31,428 bases of DNA from CAMAVH01 sp036500145. Its GTDB lineage: Bacteria; Pseudomonadota; Alphaproteobacteria; SMXQ01. The first letter of the stretch is position 1; each line of letters starts with the position of its first letter. Position numbers and translations under genes: made by a program. The notes under the pieces are model-generated. The model was not told the DNA's origin, made no database searches, and saw nothing but the letters and a program-made list of their open reading frames with translations. The stretch is from positions 1 through 31,428 of the forward strand of contig DASYCO010000030.1 in the NCBI GenBank assembly GCA_036500145.1. Reading direction: 5' to 3'. Below are positions 1 through 7,238 of the stretch, piece by piece.

Positions 1-135
1 GAGAGATCCTCTGCGACGCGCCATGCGTTTCTGATATGTCAGCAAGCTGCCGCTGCGGGTGGTCCCGCCCGGCGCGGCCGACTAGTTTCACTACGGCCCG
101 CTTCATTCTGCCAGCTTCTTCCGAAGGCTCGCCCG
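1..135 (+). other. Upstream region of the sdh operon
   Basis: This is the 5' flank of sdhC, cut by the window edge. It holds a small hairpin (arms GCGGG 55-59 and CCCGC 64-68) and a GAAGG ribosome-binding-like stretch at about 121-125, roughly ten bases before the sdhC ATG. I cannot see a convincing -35/-10 pair. An open frame that starts at 36 runs in the frame of sdhD and is not a gene, because sdhC lies across it. Confidence 0.4.
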
Positions 136-531
136 ATGGCAAAACCCGCAAGACCCCTTTCTCCGCACATCTCGATCTACAGCTGGAAGTTCACCATGCT
201 GCTGTCGATCCTGCATCGCGCGACCGGCCTCGCGCTCGCGGTCGGCGCGCTGCTGCTGGTCTACTGGCTGGCCGCCGCCGCCGGCGGGCCCGAGAGCTTC
301 GCCACCGCGCAGGGGCTGATCGGATCCTGGTTCGGCATGCTGGTGTTGCTGGGCTTCAGCTACGCGTTGTTCTTCCATCTCTGCAACGGCATCCGCCATC
401 TCTTCTGGGACGCCGGCTACGGCTTCCAGCTCGAGACCGCCTGGGCCAGCGCGCTGGCCACCGTCAGCGTCTCGATCGGCCTCACCGCCGTCGCCTGGAT
501 CGCCGGCATCAGCTTCATGGGGGGCCTCTAA
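136..531 (+). CDS. sdhC: Succinate dehydrogenase cytochrome b556 subunit
   Basis: This 131-residue membrane subunit of complex II anchors the SdhAB head, carries one side of the heme b site and helps form the quinone pocket. The family signatures are all visible: RPLSPH near residues 6-11, LHRATG at 26-31, and the FFHLCNGIRHLFWD segment around 79-92, where His81 or His88 is the expected heme ligand (an inference from the family). Three hydrophobic helices lie at about 22-46, 62-86 and 104-127. Length is normal for the family. Its stop overlaps the sdhD start by one base (TAATG), which suggests translational coupling. It is the first gene of sdhCDAB. Confidence 0.96.
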   Translation: MAKPARPLSPHISIYSWKFTMLLSILHRATGLALAVGALLLVYWLAAAAGGPESFATAQGLIGSWFGMLVLLGFSYALFFHLCNGIRHLFWDAGYGFQLETAWASALATVSVSIGLTAVAWIAGISFMGGL

Positions 532-938
532 TGTCCGCGTCCAACTCCAATTCCACGGGGCCGATGCGCAGCGCGCTCGGGCGCGTGCGCCATCTCGGCT
601 CCGCCAAGGAAGGCGTGCAGCACTGGTGGGCGCAGCGCCTGACCGCCGTCGCCCTGGTGCCGCTGCTGCTCTGGTTCGTCGCCTCGATCGCCTGGCTCGC
701 CGGCGCCGACCGCGCCGCCTTCGTCGGCTGGGTCGCCCAGCCGCTCAACGCCATCCTCATGGTCGTGCTGCTCGCGGCCGGCTTCCACCACATGCAGCTC
801 GGCCTGCAGGTCGTGATCGAGGACTACGTGCACGGCGAGGGCGCGAAGCTCGCGTCGATCGTCTTCGTCAAATTCGCGGCGCTGCTCTTCGCGCTCGTCG
901 GCATCTTCGCCGTCCTCAAGATCGCTTTCGGGGCCTAA
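531..938 (+). CDS. sdhD: Succinate dehydrogenase membrane anchor subunit
   Basis: This 135-residue protein is the second membrane anchor of complex II. The start at 531 overlaps the sdhC stop by one base. The open frame continues upstream to 36, but that part lies over sdhC in another frame. Visible features are HWWAQRLTA at 31-39, a typical SdhD opening of the first helix, and HHMQLGLQVVIEDYVH at about 86-101, which holds the candidate heme histidine and the Asp-Tyr pair expected at the quinone site. Three helices lie near 37-57, 72-95 and 108-131. The serine/asparagine-rich first ten residues are probably unstructured. It is followed four bases later by sdhA. Confidence 0.95.
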   Translation: MSASNSNSTGPMRSALGRVRHLGSAKEGVQHWWAQRLTAVALVPLLLWFVASIAWLAGADRAAFVGWVAQPLNAILMVVLLAAGFHHMQLGLQVVIEDYVHGEGAKLASIVFVKFAALLFALVGIFAVLKIAFGA

Positions 939-942
939 GTCC

Positions 943-2733
943 ATGTCGAAGTCTTACGAGATCATCGATCACGCCTACGACGTCATCGTCGTGGGCGCCG
1001 GCGGCGCCGGCCTGCGCGCGACCCTCGGCATGGTGGCGGCGGGCTTCCGCACCGCCTGCATCAGCAAGGTCTACCCGACGCGCAGCCACACGGTCGCGGC
1101 GCAGGGCGGCATCGGCGCCGCGCTCGGCAACCTCGACGGCGACAACTGGAAATTCCACATGTACGACACGGTCAAGGGGTCCGACTGGCTCGGCGACCAA
1201 GACGCGATCGAATACATGTGCCGCAACGCCATCGACGCGGTGATCGAGCTCGAGCATTTCGGCGTGCCCTTCTCGCGCACGCCCGAAGGCAAGATCTACC
1301 AGCGCCCGTTCGGCGGCCACACGCTCGACTTCGGCAAGACCATGGCGCGCCGCGCCTGCGCCGCCGCCGACCGCACCGGCCACGCCATCCTGCACACGCT
1401 CTATCAGCAGTGCCTGAAGCACAAGGCCGAGTTCTTCTCCGAATACATCGCCCTCGACCTGCTGCAGGACGCCGAAGGCGGCGTCGGCGGCGTCATGGCC
1501 TGGTGCCTGGAAGACGGCGCGATCCATCGCTTCCGCGCCCAGATGGTGGTGTTCGCCACCGGCGGCTACGGCCGCGCCTACTTCTCCTGCACCTCGGCGC
1601 ACACCTGCACCGGCGACGGCGGTGCCATGGCGCTGCGCGCCGGCATTCCGCTGCAGGACATGGAGTTCATCCAGTTCCACCCGACCGGCATCTACGGCTC
1701 GGGCTGCCTGATCACCGAGGGCGCGCGCGGCGAAGGCGGCTACGTGACGAACTCGGAAGGCGAGCGCTTCATGGAGCGCTACGCGCCGACCGCGAAGGAC
1801 CTCGCCTCGCGCGACGTCGTGTCGCGCTCGATGGCGATCGAGATCCGCGAAGGCCGCGGCGTCGGCCCGAAGAAGGACCACATCCACCTGCACCTCGAGC
1901 ACATCGACCCGAAGGTGCTGCACGAGCGCCTGCCCGGCATCTCCGAGACGGCGAAGATCTTCGCCGGCGTCGACGTGACGAAGGAGCCGATCCCCATCCT
2001 GCCGACCGTGCACTACAACATGGGCGGCATCCCGACGAACTACCACGCCGAAGTCATCCGCCCGAAGGGCGGCGACAAGGACGCCATCGTCCCCGGCCTG
2101 ATGGCCGTCGGCGAGGCGGCCTGCGTGTCGGTGCACGGCGCCAACCGCCTCGGCACCAACTCGCTGCTCGACCTCGTGGTGTTCGGCCGCGCCGCCGCCT
2201 TGCGCGTCGCCGACACCTACAAGCCGGGCGCCACGCTCAAGACGCTGCCGGCCGACGCCCACGAGCCGGCGCTGGAGCGCCTCGAGCGCATCCGCAACGC
2301 CAACGGCAAGACGCTGACCGCCGACATCCGCCTCGAGATGCAGAAGACCATGCAGAACAACTGCGCGGTGTTCCGCACCGCCAGCGTGCTCGCCGAGGGC
2401 AAGACGCTGATCGACAAGGCCGCCGCCTCGATGGCCGACCTCAAGGTCGTCGACAAGTCGATGGTGTGGAATTCGGACCTCGTCGAGGCCCTCGAGCTCG
2501 ACAACCTGATGGGCCAGGCCGCCGTCAGCATGTACTCGGCCGAGGCGCGCCACGAGAGCCGCGGCGCCCATGCGCACGAAGACCACCCGAGCCGCGACGA
2601 CGTGAACTGGATGAAGCACACGCTCGCCTACCGCGACGCCGCCGGCAAGATCAGCCTCGATTACCGTCCGGTCCACATGTACACGCTGACCGACGAGACC
2701 GAAGTGATCCCGCCGAAAGAGCGCGTGTACTAA
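943..2733 (+). CDS. sdhA: Succinate dehydrogenase flavoprotein subunit
   Basis: SdhA oxidises succinate to fumarate and passes electrons through FAD to SdhB. The 596-residue product has the usual length. The dinucleotide-binding motif VVGAGGAGLRA lies at 16-26, and SHTVAAQGGIG at 48-58 includes His49, the expected covalent FAD attachment site. HPTGIYGSGCLITEGARGEGG carries the substrate-binding and proton-shuttle residues. GEAACVSVHGANRLGTNSL is the second FAD signature, and the C-terminus shows the standard DYRPVHMYTLTDE ending. It starts four bases after sdhD. The fully open antisense frame across this gene is a GC-bias shadow. Confidence 0.98.
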   Translation: MSKSYEIIDHAYDVIVVGAGGAGLRATLGMVAAGFRTACISKVYPTRSHTVAAQGGIGAALGNLDGDNWKFHMYDTVKGSDWLGDQDAIEYMCRNAIDAVIELEHFGVPFSRTPEGKIYQRPFGGHTLDFGKTMARRACAAADRTGHAILHTLYQQCLKHKAEFFSEYIALDLLQDAEGGVGGVMAWCLEDGAIHRFRAQMVVFATGGYGRAYFSCTSAHTCTGDGGAMALRAGIPLQDMEFIQFHPTGIYGSGCLITEGARGEGGYVTNSEGERFMERYAPTAKDLASRDVVSRSMAIEIREGRGVGPKKDHIHLHLEHIDPKVLHERLPGISETAKIFAGVDVTKEPIPILPTVHYNMGGIPTNYHAEVIRPKGGDKDAIVPGLMAVGEAACVSVHGANRLGTNSLLDLVVFGRAAALRVADTYKPGATLKTLPADAHEPALERLERIRNANGKTLTADIRLEMQKTMQNNCAVFRTASVLAEGKTLIDKAAASMADLKVVDKSMVWNSDLVEALELDNLMGQAAVSMYSAEARHESRGAHAHEDHPSRDDVNWMKHTLAYRDAAGKISLDYRPVHMYTLTDETEVIPPKERVY

Positions 2734-2763
2734 GCGAATTCAGAGAGCACGAGGAACGTACCG

Positions 2764-3540
2764 ATGGTTGAACTGGCTCTGCCGCGCAATTCCCAGGTCA
2801 AGGAGGGAAAGAAGTTTCCCGCCGCCCAGGGCGCGAAGACGGTCAAGACCTTCAAGATCTACCGCTGGGATCCCGACACGGGCGAGAACCCGCGCATGGA
2901 CAGCTACGACATCGACCTGGACCACTGCGGCCCGATGGTCCTCGACGCGCTGATCAAGATCAAGAACGAGATCGACCCGGGCCTGACCTTCCGCCGCTCC
3001 TGCCGCGAAGGCATCTGCGGCAGCTGCTCGATGAACATCGACGGCGGCAACACGCTGGCCTGCATCAAGCCGATCGAGGAATGCAAAGGCGACGTGAAGA
3101 TCTACCCGCTGCCGCACATGGACGTGGTCAAGGACCTGGTGCCCGACCTGACGCAGATCTGGGCGCAGTACGAATCGGTCGAGCCCTGGCTGCAGGCCGA
3201 GACGACGGCGCCGAGCCGCGAGCGCCTGCAGAGCCCGGAAGAGCGCGAGAAGCTCGACGGCCTGTGGGAATGCATCCTCTGCTTCAGCTGCTCGACCTCC
3301 TGCCCGAGCTACTGGTGGAACAGCGAGCGCTTCCTGGGCCCCGCCATCCTGCTGCAGGCCTACCGCTGGATCGCCGACTCGCGCGACGAGCGCACCGGCG
3401 AGCGCCTCGACAACCTCGAGGACCCGTTCCGGCTCTATCGCTGCCACACCATCATGAACTGCACGCGCACCTGCCCGAAGGGCCTCAATCCCGCCAAGGC
3501 GATTGGCGAGATCAAGAAGCTCTTGGTGGAGCGTCGCTAG
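2764..3540 (+). CDS. sdhB: Succinate dehydrogenase iron-sulfur subunit
   Basis: SdhB relays electrons from FAD to the membrane quinone site through three clusters. The 258-residue protein shows the [2Fe-2S] ligands Cys80, Cys85, Cys88 and Cys100 in an SCREGICGSC context. The C-terminal ferredoxin part holds Cys170, Cys173, Cys176, Cys180, Cys227, Cys233 and Cys237, enough for the [4Fe-4S] and [3Fe-4S] clusters. The C-terminal CHTIMNCTRTCPKGLNP motif is textbook SdhB. It follows sdhA after 30 bases, with a GAGGAA ribosome-binding-like stretch at about 2751-2756, and ends the operon just before an intrinsic terminator. Confidence 0.98.
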   Translation: MVELALPRNSQVKEGKKFPAAQGAKTVKTFKIYRWDPDTGENPRMDSYDIDLDHCGPMVLDALIKIKNEIDPGLTFRRSCREGICGSCSMNIDGGNTLACIKPIEECKGDVKIYPLPHMDVVKDLVPDLTQIWAQYESVEPWLQAETTAPSRERLQSPEEREKLDGLWECILCFSCSTSCPSYWWNSERFLGPAILLQAYRWIADSRDERTGERLDNLEDPFRLYRCHTIMNCTRTCPKGLNPAKAIGEIKKLLVERR

Positions 3541-3569
3541 TTACGTTTGCGAGAGAGAGCAAACGGAGA

Positions 3570-3600
3570 GGGCCGCGCAGATAGCGCGGCCCTTTTCATT
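3570..3600 (+). terminator. Intrinsic terminator of the sdh operon
   Basis: A perfect 9-bp stem (arms 3570-3578 and 3584-3592, GGGCCGCGC/GCGCGGCCC) with the five-base loop AGATA is followed directly by TTTTCATTT. It lies 30 bases after the sdhB stop. The stem plus T-run is the classic Rho-independent form and the clearest example in the window. Confidence 0.9.
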
Positions 3601-3620
3601 TCGGCGACCTCAACGTAAAC

Positions 3621-3707
3621 CGTCACCCTCGGACTTGATCCGAGGGTCCATCTATCCGGCGCTTAGGCATTTGAAGCATGGATGCTCGGGTCAAGCCCGA
3701 GCATGAC
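3621..3707. repeat. Dispersed double-palindrome intergenic element
   Basis: Two 9-bp hairpins flank a 34-base middle. The first has arms ACCCTCGGA (3625-3633) and TCCGAGGGT (3639-3647) with loop CTTGA. The second has arms ATGCTCGGG (3682-3690) and CCCGAGCAT (3696-3704) with loop TCAAG, the reverse complement of the first loop. The outer edges are GTCA (3622-3625) and TGAC (3704-3707), so the whole unit is itself an imperfect inverted repeat. Sequences of this style, CTCGG-CTTGA-CCGAG near ATCCAT, recur between genes in many alphaproteobacterial genomes; that part is recalled knowledge. Only one copy is in the window. Confidence 0.75.
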
Positions 3708-3729
3708 GATCGAAGTGGCCGATGCGCGG

Positions 3730-4503
3730 CTACTTCGCCTGATGCTGGCGCACCCACTCGAACAAGCACACTGCCGCCGAAGCGGCGACGTTGAGCGATT
3801 CGACGCTGCCCGGCATGGGGATGCGCACGCGCAGGCCCGCGATGGCGAGCAGCGCCTGGTTGATGCCGCCGCCTTCGTTGCCGAACAGGAAGGCGCAGTC
3901 GGCGGGCAGGCCGACGCCGTAGAGCGAATGGCCCGAGGCGAGGTCGGTGGCGAGGACGCGGGCGGGTGCCGCCTGCACGATGGCGAGCAGGTCGGCGCGT
4001 TCGTGGATGGCGAGCGAGAAATGCGCGCCCATGCCGGCGCGCAGCACCTTGGGCGACCAGGCGTCGGCGCAGCCGGTGGAGAGGTAGGCGCTGCGCAGGC
4101 CGGCCGCCGCCGCCGTGCGCAGCATGGTGCCGACGTTGCCGGGATCCTGCACGTCGTCGAGCAGGATGGCGGCGCCCGCGTCATGAATGGGTGCGGGCAG
4201 GGGGATGCGCGCGATCAGGCCGGTCGGCGTCTCGACCGTGGAGAGCGCGGCCAGCATGGCCTCGGGCATGACGAGCTGCGCGCGCTCGGAAATCTGCGTC
4301 AGCAGCGCCACCGTCTCAGGATGGTCGAGCCGTTCGTCGGACACCGCCACCAGATCGGGGACGATGCCGGCGGCGAGCGCGGCCTGCAGCAGGTGCGCGC
4401 CGTCGAGGATCGCGACGCCCTCCTTGCGGCGCGCGCGCGAGTCCTGGCTCTGCTTCTTGAGCGCGTCGTAGAGCGGATTGGCGGGCGAGGTGATGCGTTT
4501 CAT
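3730..4503 (-). CDS. SpoU/TrmH-family RNA 2'-O-methyltransferase
   Basis: This 257-residue protein is a SPOUT-class enzyme that moves a methyl group from S-adenosylmethionine to a ribose 2'-hydroxyl in rRNA or tRNA. All three family motifs are present: motif 1 around 120-130 (DPGNVGTMLRT, with the catalytic Asn and Arg), motif 2 around 206-214 (LFGNEGGGI), and motif 3 around 228-244 (IPMPGSVESLNVAASAA). These form the trefoil knot and cofactor pocket. The N-terminal 100 residues, beginning ITSPANPLYDALKKQ, resemble the substrate-binding domain of RlmB/TsnR-type proteins. The exact RNA target cannot be told from sequence, so no symbol is given. It is transcribed alone, facing away from zapE. 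Confidence 0.9.
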   Translation of the reverse strand: MKRITSPANPLYDALKKQSQDSRARRKEGVAILDGAHLLQAALAAGIVPDLVAVSDERLDHPETVALLTQISERAQLVMPEAMLAALSTVETPTGLIARIPLPAPIHDAGAAILLDDVQDPGNVGTMLRTAAAAGLRSAYLSTGCADAWSPKVLRAGMGAHFSLAIHERADLLAIVQAAPARVLATDLASGHSLYGVGLPADCAFLFGNEGGGINQALLAIAGLRVRIPMPGSVESLNVAASAAVCLFEWVRQHQAK

Positions 4504-4643
4504 GGCCCCAGTCTATCCGCATCTCGCGGCCTTGACGATTCGCAGGGCAGGTTGCGCCTGCGATTCTGGACGGGGGCCGCCTGGACGTGAGAATGTGGGC
4601 GGACTACTCTCCGCGCGGTTTCCCGCTGCTTTGAAGCGTCCCG
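4504..4643. promoter_or_regulatory. Divergent intergenic region, methyltransferase / zapE
   Basis: This 140-base gap between two divergent starts must hold promoters for both genes. It includes a hairpin with 7-bp arms TCGCAGG (4540-4546) and CCTGCGA (4557-4563). No clear -35/-10 pair could be assigned in either direction. Confidence 0.35.
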
Positions 4644-5882
4644 ATGTCCCCGTCGTCCGCCAACGATCCGTCTGAAGCGCAAGGCCCCGTCGCGGCCCTG
4701 CGCGAGCGTCGGCGCGCCGGCCTGATCAAGCCCGATCCGGTGCAGGACCTCGCTGCCGAGAAGCTGCAGCAGCTCCACCAGGCGCTGAAGACCTACCGGC
4801 CGATGGACGCCGGCGGCGGCTTCATGGGCGCGCTGTCGCACTGGAAGTCGCGCCTCGGCCTCGCCCGGCGCGACGAGACGCCGCCCCAGGGGCTCTACAT
4901 CTTCGGCGCGGTCGGGCGCGGCAAGTCCATGCTGATGGACCTGTTCTACGAGACGGCGCCGGTCGCCGCCCACCACAAGCGGCGCGTCCACTTCCATGCC
5001 TTCATGATCGAGGTGCATCAGCGCCTGCACGAGTGGCGCCAGCGCACCAAGGGCGCCGAGAGCGATCCCGTGCCGAAGCTCGCCGAGGAGATCGCGCGCC
5101 AGACCTGGCTTCTCTGCTTCGACGAATTCCAGGTCACCAACATCGCCGACGCGGCCATCCTCGGCCGCCTCTTCACGGCCCTGTTCGAGGACGGCGTGGT
5201 GGTGGTGGCGACCTCCAACCGTGCGCCCGACGACCTCTACAAGGGGGGGCTGCAGCGCGAACTGTTCCTGCCCTTCATCGCGCTGATGAAGGAGAAGCTC
5301 GACGTGATCGAGCTGAACGGCGGCGAGGACTACCGCCTGCTGCGCCTCAAGGGCATGCCGCTCTGGCATTCGCCGCTCGGCCCCGCCGCCGAGCGGGCGC
5401 TGGACGAGGCCTTCGACCTGCTGACGCAGGACGAGGAAGACGCGCCGCCGCTGTCCTCCCACGAGCGGCAGGCCGGCTTCAGGCTGCTGCCGACGCCGCC
5501 GGCCGAGCCCGCGGCGCTGATGGTGCAGGGCCGCAAGCTGGTGGTGCCGGTCTCGGCGCATGGCGTCGCGCGCTTCGCCTTTCCCGAGCTTTGCGCCCGC
5601 GCGCTGGGCGCGGCCGACTACATCGCCGTCGCCACCCACTTCCACACGCTGATCCTGTCGGGCATCCCCGAGCTCGGGCCCGACAACCGCAACGAGGCCT
5701 TCCGCTTCACCACGCTCGTCGACGCGCTCTACGAGCATAAGGTGAACCTGATCTGCTCGGCGGCGGTCGGCCCGCGCGAGCTCTATCCGGACGGCGAGTT
5801 CGCCTTCGAGTTCGAGCGCACCGTCTCGCGCCTGCTGGAGATGCAGACGGAGGAGTACCGCCAGGCCCCCCATCTGACGTGA
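4644..5882 (+). CDS. zapE: Cell division protein ZapE (AFG1-like ATPase)
   Basis: ZapE is an AAA-like ATPase of the AFG1/LACE1 family that in E. coli acts at the division ring. The 412-residue product has Walker A at 88-95 (GAVGRGKS), Walker B at about 156-163 (LLCFDEFQ) and a sensor-1-like TSNR at 190-193. The N-terminal LIKPDPVQDLAAEKLQQL segment and the FHAFMIEVHQRLHE helix are typical of the family. It is a little longer than the E. coli protein, as is common in alphaproteobacteria. In mitochondria and alphaproteobacteria AFG1 often sits near TCA genes, which fits this setting. Its stop (5880-5882) overlaps the first TGACGT repeat of the nadA upstream region. Confidence 0.93.
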   Translation: MSPSSANDPSEAQGPVAALRERRRAGLIKPDPVQDLAAEKLQQLHQALKTYRPMDAGGGFMGALSHWKSRLGLARRDETPPQGLYIFGAVGRGKSMLMDLFYETAPVAAHHKRRVHFHAFMIEVHQRLHEWRQRTKGAESDPVPKLAEEIARQTWLLCFDEFQVTNIADAAILGRLFTALFEDGVVVVATSNRAPDDLYKGGLQRELFLPFIALMKEKLDVIELNGGEDYRLLRLKGMPLWHSPLGPAAERALDEAFDLLTQDEEDAPPLSSHERQAGFRLLPTPPAEPAALMVQGRKLVVPVSAHGVARFAFPELCARALGAADYIAVATHFHTLILSGIPELGPDNRNEAFRFTTLVDALYEHKVNLICSAAVGPRELYPDGEFAFEFERTVSRLLEMQTEEYRQAPHLT

Positions 5883-5913
5883 GTTGCTGACGTAAAAGCG
5901 CTTTTCCACGTCA
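5874..5913. promoter_or_regulatory. Palindromic TGACGT site upstream of nadA
   Basis: A near-perfect inverted repeat has outer arms TGACGT (5888-5893) and ACGTCA (5908-5913) around the perfect palindrome AAAAGCGCTTTT (5894-5905), with two extra bases CC at 5906-5907. A third TGACGT lies at 5875-5880, inside the zapE 3' end. The dyad has the size of a repressor operator and lies about 210 bases before the nadA start. It could also form a zapE 3' hairpin, but no T-run follows it. Which protein might bind is unknown. Confidence 0.5.
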
Positions 5914-6006
5914 TGTTGCGAAATTATCACGCCCCCTGGACAGAGGCGGGCGCTTGCAGTACCAACAGGACGCCTTATTTCTAGAGGAACAAGCTCCACT
6001 GTTCCG

Positions 6007-6045
6007 GGAGCGGCATCGGGCCGCTCCATACCCCGACCGTCGGGG
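6007..6045 (+). promoter_or_regulatory. Paired hairpins in the nadA leader
   Basis: Two hairpins sit three bases apart. The first has 8-bp arms GGAGCGGC (6007-6014) and GCCGCTCC (6020-6027) with loop ATCGG. The second has arms CCCCGA (6031-6036) and TCGGGG (6040-6045). They end 76 bases before the nadA ATG, so they would lie in its 5' untranslated RNA if transcription starts upstream. No T-run follows, so a simple terminator is unlikely. Confidence 0.4.
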
Positions 6046-6121
6046 GACATCGTGTCACTCGCCCGCGTCGCCGGCCATTGGGGCCAGGTCCGCGCGGGTC
6101 GGAACCGAGGCTCGCTTCTTC

Positions 6122-7168
6122 ATGACCGACAGCTTGATCGCTCCTCCCGCCTCCACCGAGGTGCGGGGCAACCCGACCTCTCCCGCATCGCGCGCGCCGG
6201 TCGATCCGCGCCTCGACCTCGTCGCCGAGATCGGCCGCCTGCGCCGCGAGCGCAAGGCGATCATCCTGGCGCACTACTACCAGGACGCCGAGATCCAGGA
6301 CGTCGCCGACTTCGTCGGCGATTCGCTCGACCTGTCGCGCAAGGCCGCCAGCACGGACGCCGACGTCATCGTCTTCTGCGGCGTGAAGTTCATGGCCGAG
6401 GTGGCGAAGATCCTGTCGCCGTCGAAGACCGTGCTGCTGCCCGACATGGCGGCCGGCTGCTCGCTGGAGGATTCCTGCAAGCCCGGCCCCTTCAAGGCCT
6501 TCCGCGACGCCCATCCCGGCTACGTCGCCGTCACCTACATCAACTGCTCGGCCGAGGTGAAGGCGCTCTCCGACATCATCGTCACCTCGTCGAACGCCGA
6601 GGCGATCATCCGCCAGATCCCGGCCGACAAGCCGATCCTCTTCGCGCCCGACCGCAACCTCGGCGCCTACCTCGCCAAGGTCACCGGCCGCGAGATGACC
6701 CTGTGGCCGGGCACCTGCATCGTCCACGAGAGCTTCGCCGAGCGCGAGCTCGCGCGGCTGAAGGCGCGCCATCCCAAGGCGCTGGTCGCCTCGCATCCGG
6801 AAAGCGCGCCGGCGGTGCTGGCCGGCTCCGACCATGTCGGCTCGACGCGCTCGATCCTGGAATATGTTCTCAAGTCGCCCGCCGAGGAGTTCATCATCGG
6901 CACCGACGCCGGCATCATCCACCAGATGCGCAAGCAGGCGCCGCACAAGCGCTTCATCGCGATTTCCGGCACCGAAGGGCCCTGCGCCTGCAACGCCTGC
7001 CCCTTCATGGCGCTGAACACGGTCGAGAAGCTCTACCTGGCGCTGCGCGACATGACGCCGCGCCTCGAGCTGGCCGAGCCGCTGCGCCAGGCGGCGCTGC
7101 TGCCGCTCGAGCGGATGCTCGCCATGTCGAGCGCGATCCCGGCGCCCGCCGAGACGCCAACTCGTTAA
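6122..7168 (+). CDS. nadA: Quinolinate synthase
   Basis: NadA condenses iminoaspartate with dihydroxyacetone phosphate to quinolinate, using a [4Fe-4S] cluster. The 348-residue product has the three expected cluster cysteines: Cys113 (AAGCSLEDSC), Cys199 (PGTCIVHE) and Cys293 in CACNACPFM. AHYYQDAEIQDVADFVGDSLDLSR near 50-73 is the standard N-terminal signature. The frame is open from 5954, but the extra 56 residues look like translated leader, so I chose the ATG at 6122, which has GAGG about 11 bases upstream. The cluster and fold place it in the cytoplasm. nadC follows after 70 bases; nadB, often between the two, is absent. Confidence 0.95.
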   Translation: MTDSLIAPPASTEVRGNPTSPASRAPVDPRLDLVAEIGRLRRERKAIILAHYYQDAEIQDVADFVGDSLDLSRKAASTDADVIVFCGVKFMAEVAKILSPSKTVLLPDMAAGCSLEDSCKPGPFKAFRDAHPGYVAVTYINCSAEVKALSDIIVTSSNAEAIIRQIPADKPILFAPDRNLGAYLAKVTGREMTLWPGTCIVHESFAERELARLKARHPKALVASHPESAPAVLAGSDHVGSTRSILEYVLKSPAEEFIIGTDAGIIHQMRKQAPHKRFIAISGTEGPCACNACPFMALNTVEKLYLALRDMTPRLELAEPLRQAALLPLERMLAMSSAIPAPAETPTR

Positions 7169-7238
7169 CTTTCGCTTCCTTCCCCTGCGGCGGCCCTCCT
7201 AGAGCGGCCGCCGCTTCTCCATCAGCAGGACCTTTCCG

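Noticed and set aside
916..2676. 586-codon open frame antisense to sdhA
   Set aside because: It mirrors sdhA, has a low-complexity Val/Ala/Asp/His/Arg composition, no domain, and arises from GC-rich codon bias on the sense strand.
5954..6121. Longer N-terminus for nadA
   Set aside because: The 56 extra residues have no family resemblance and overlap the leader hairpins; the ATG at 6122 gives the normal length.
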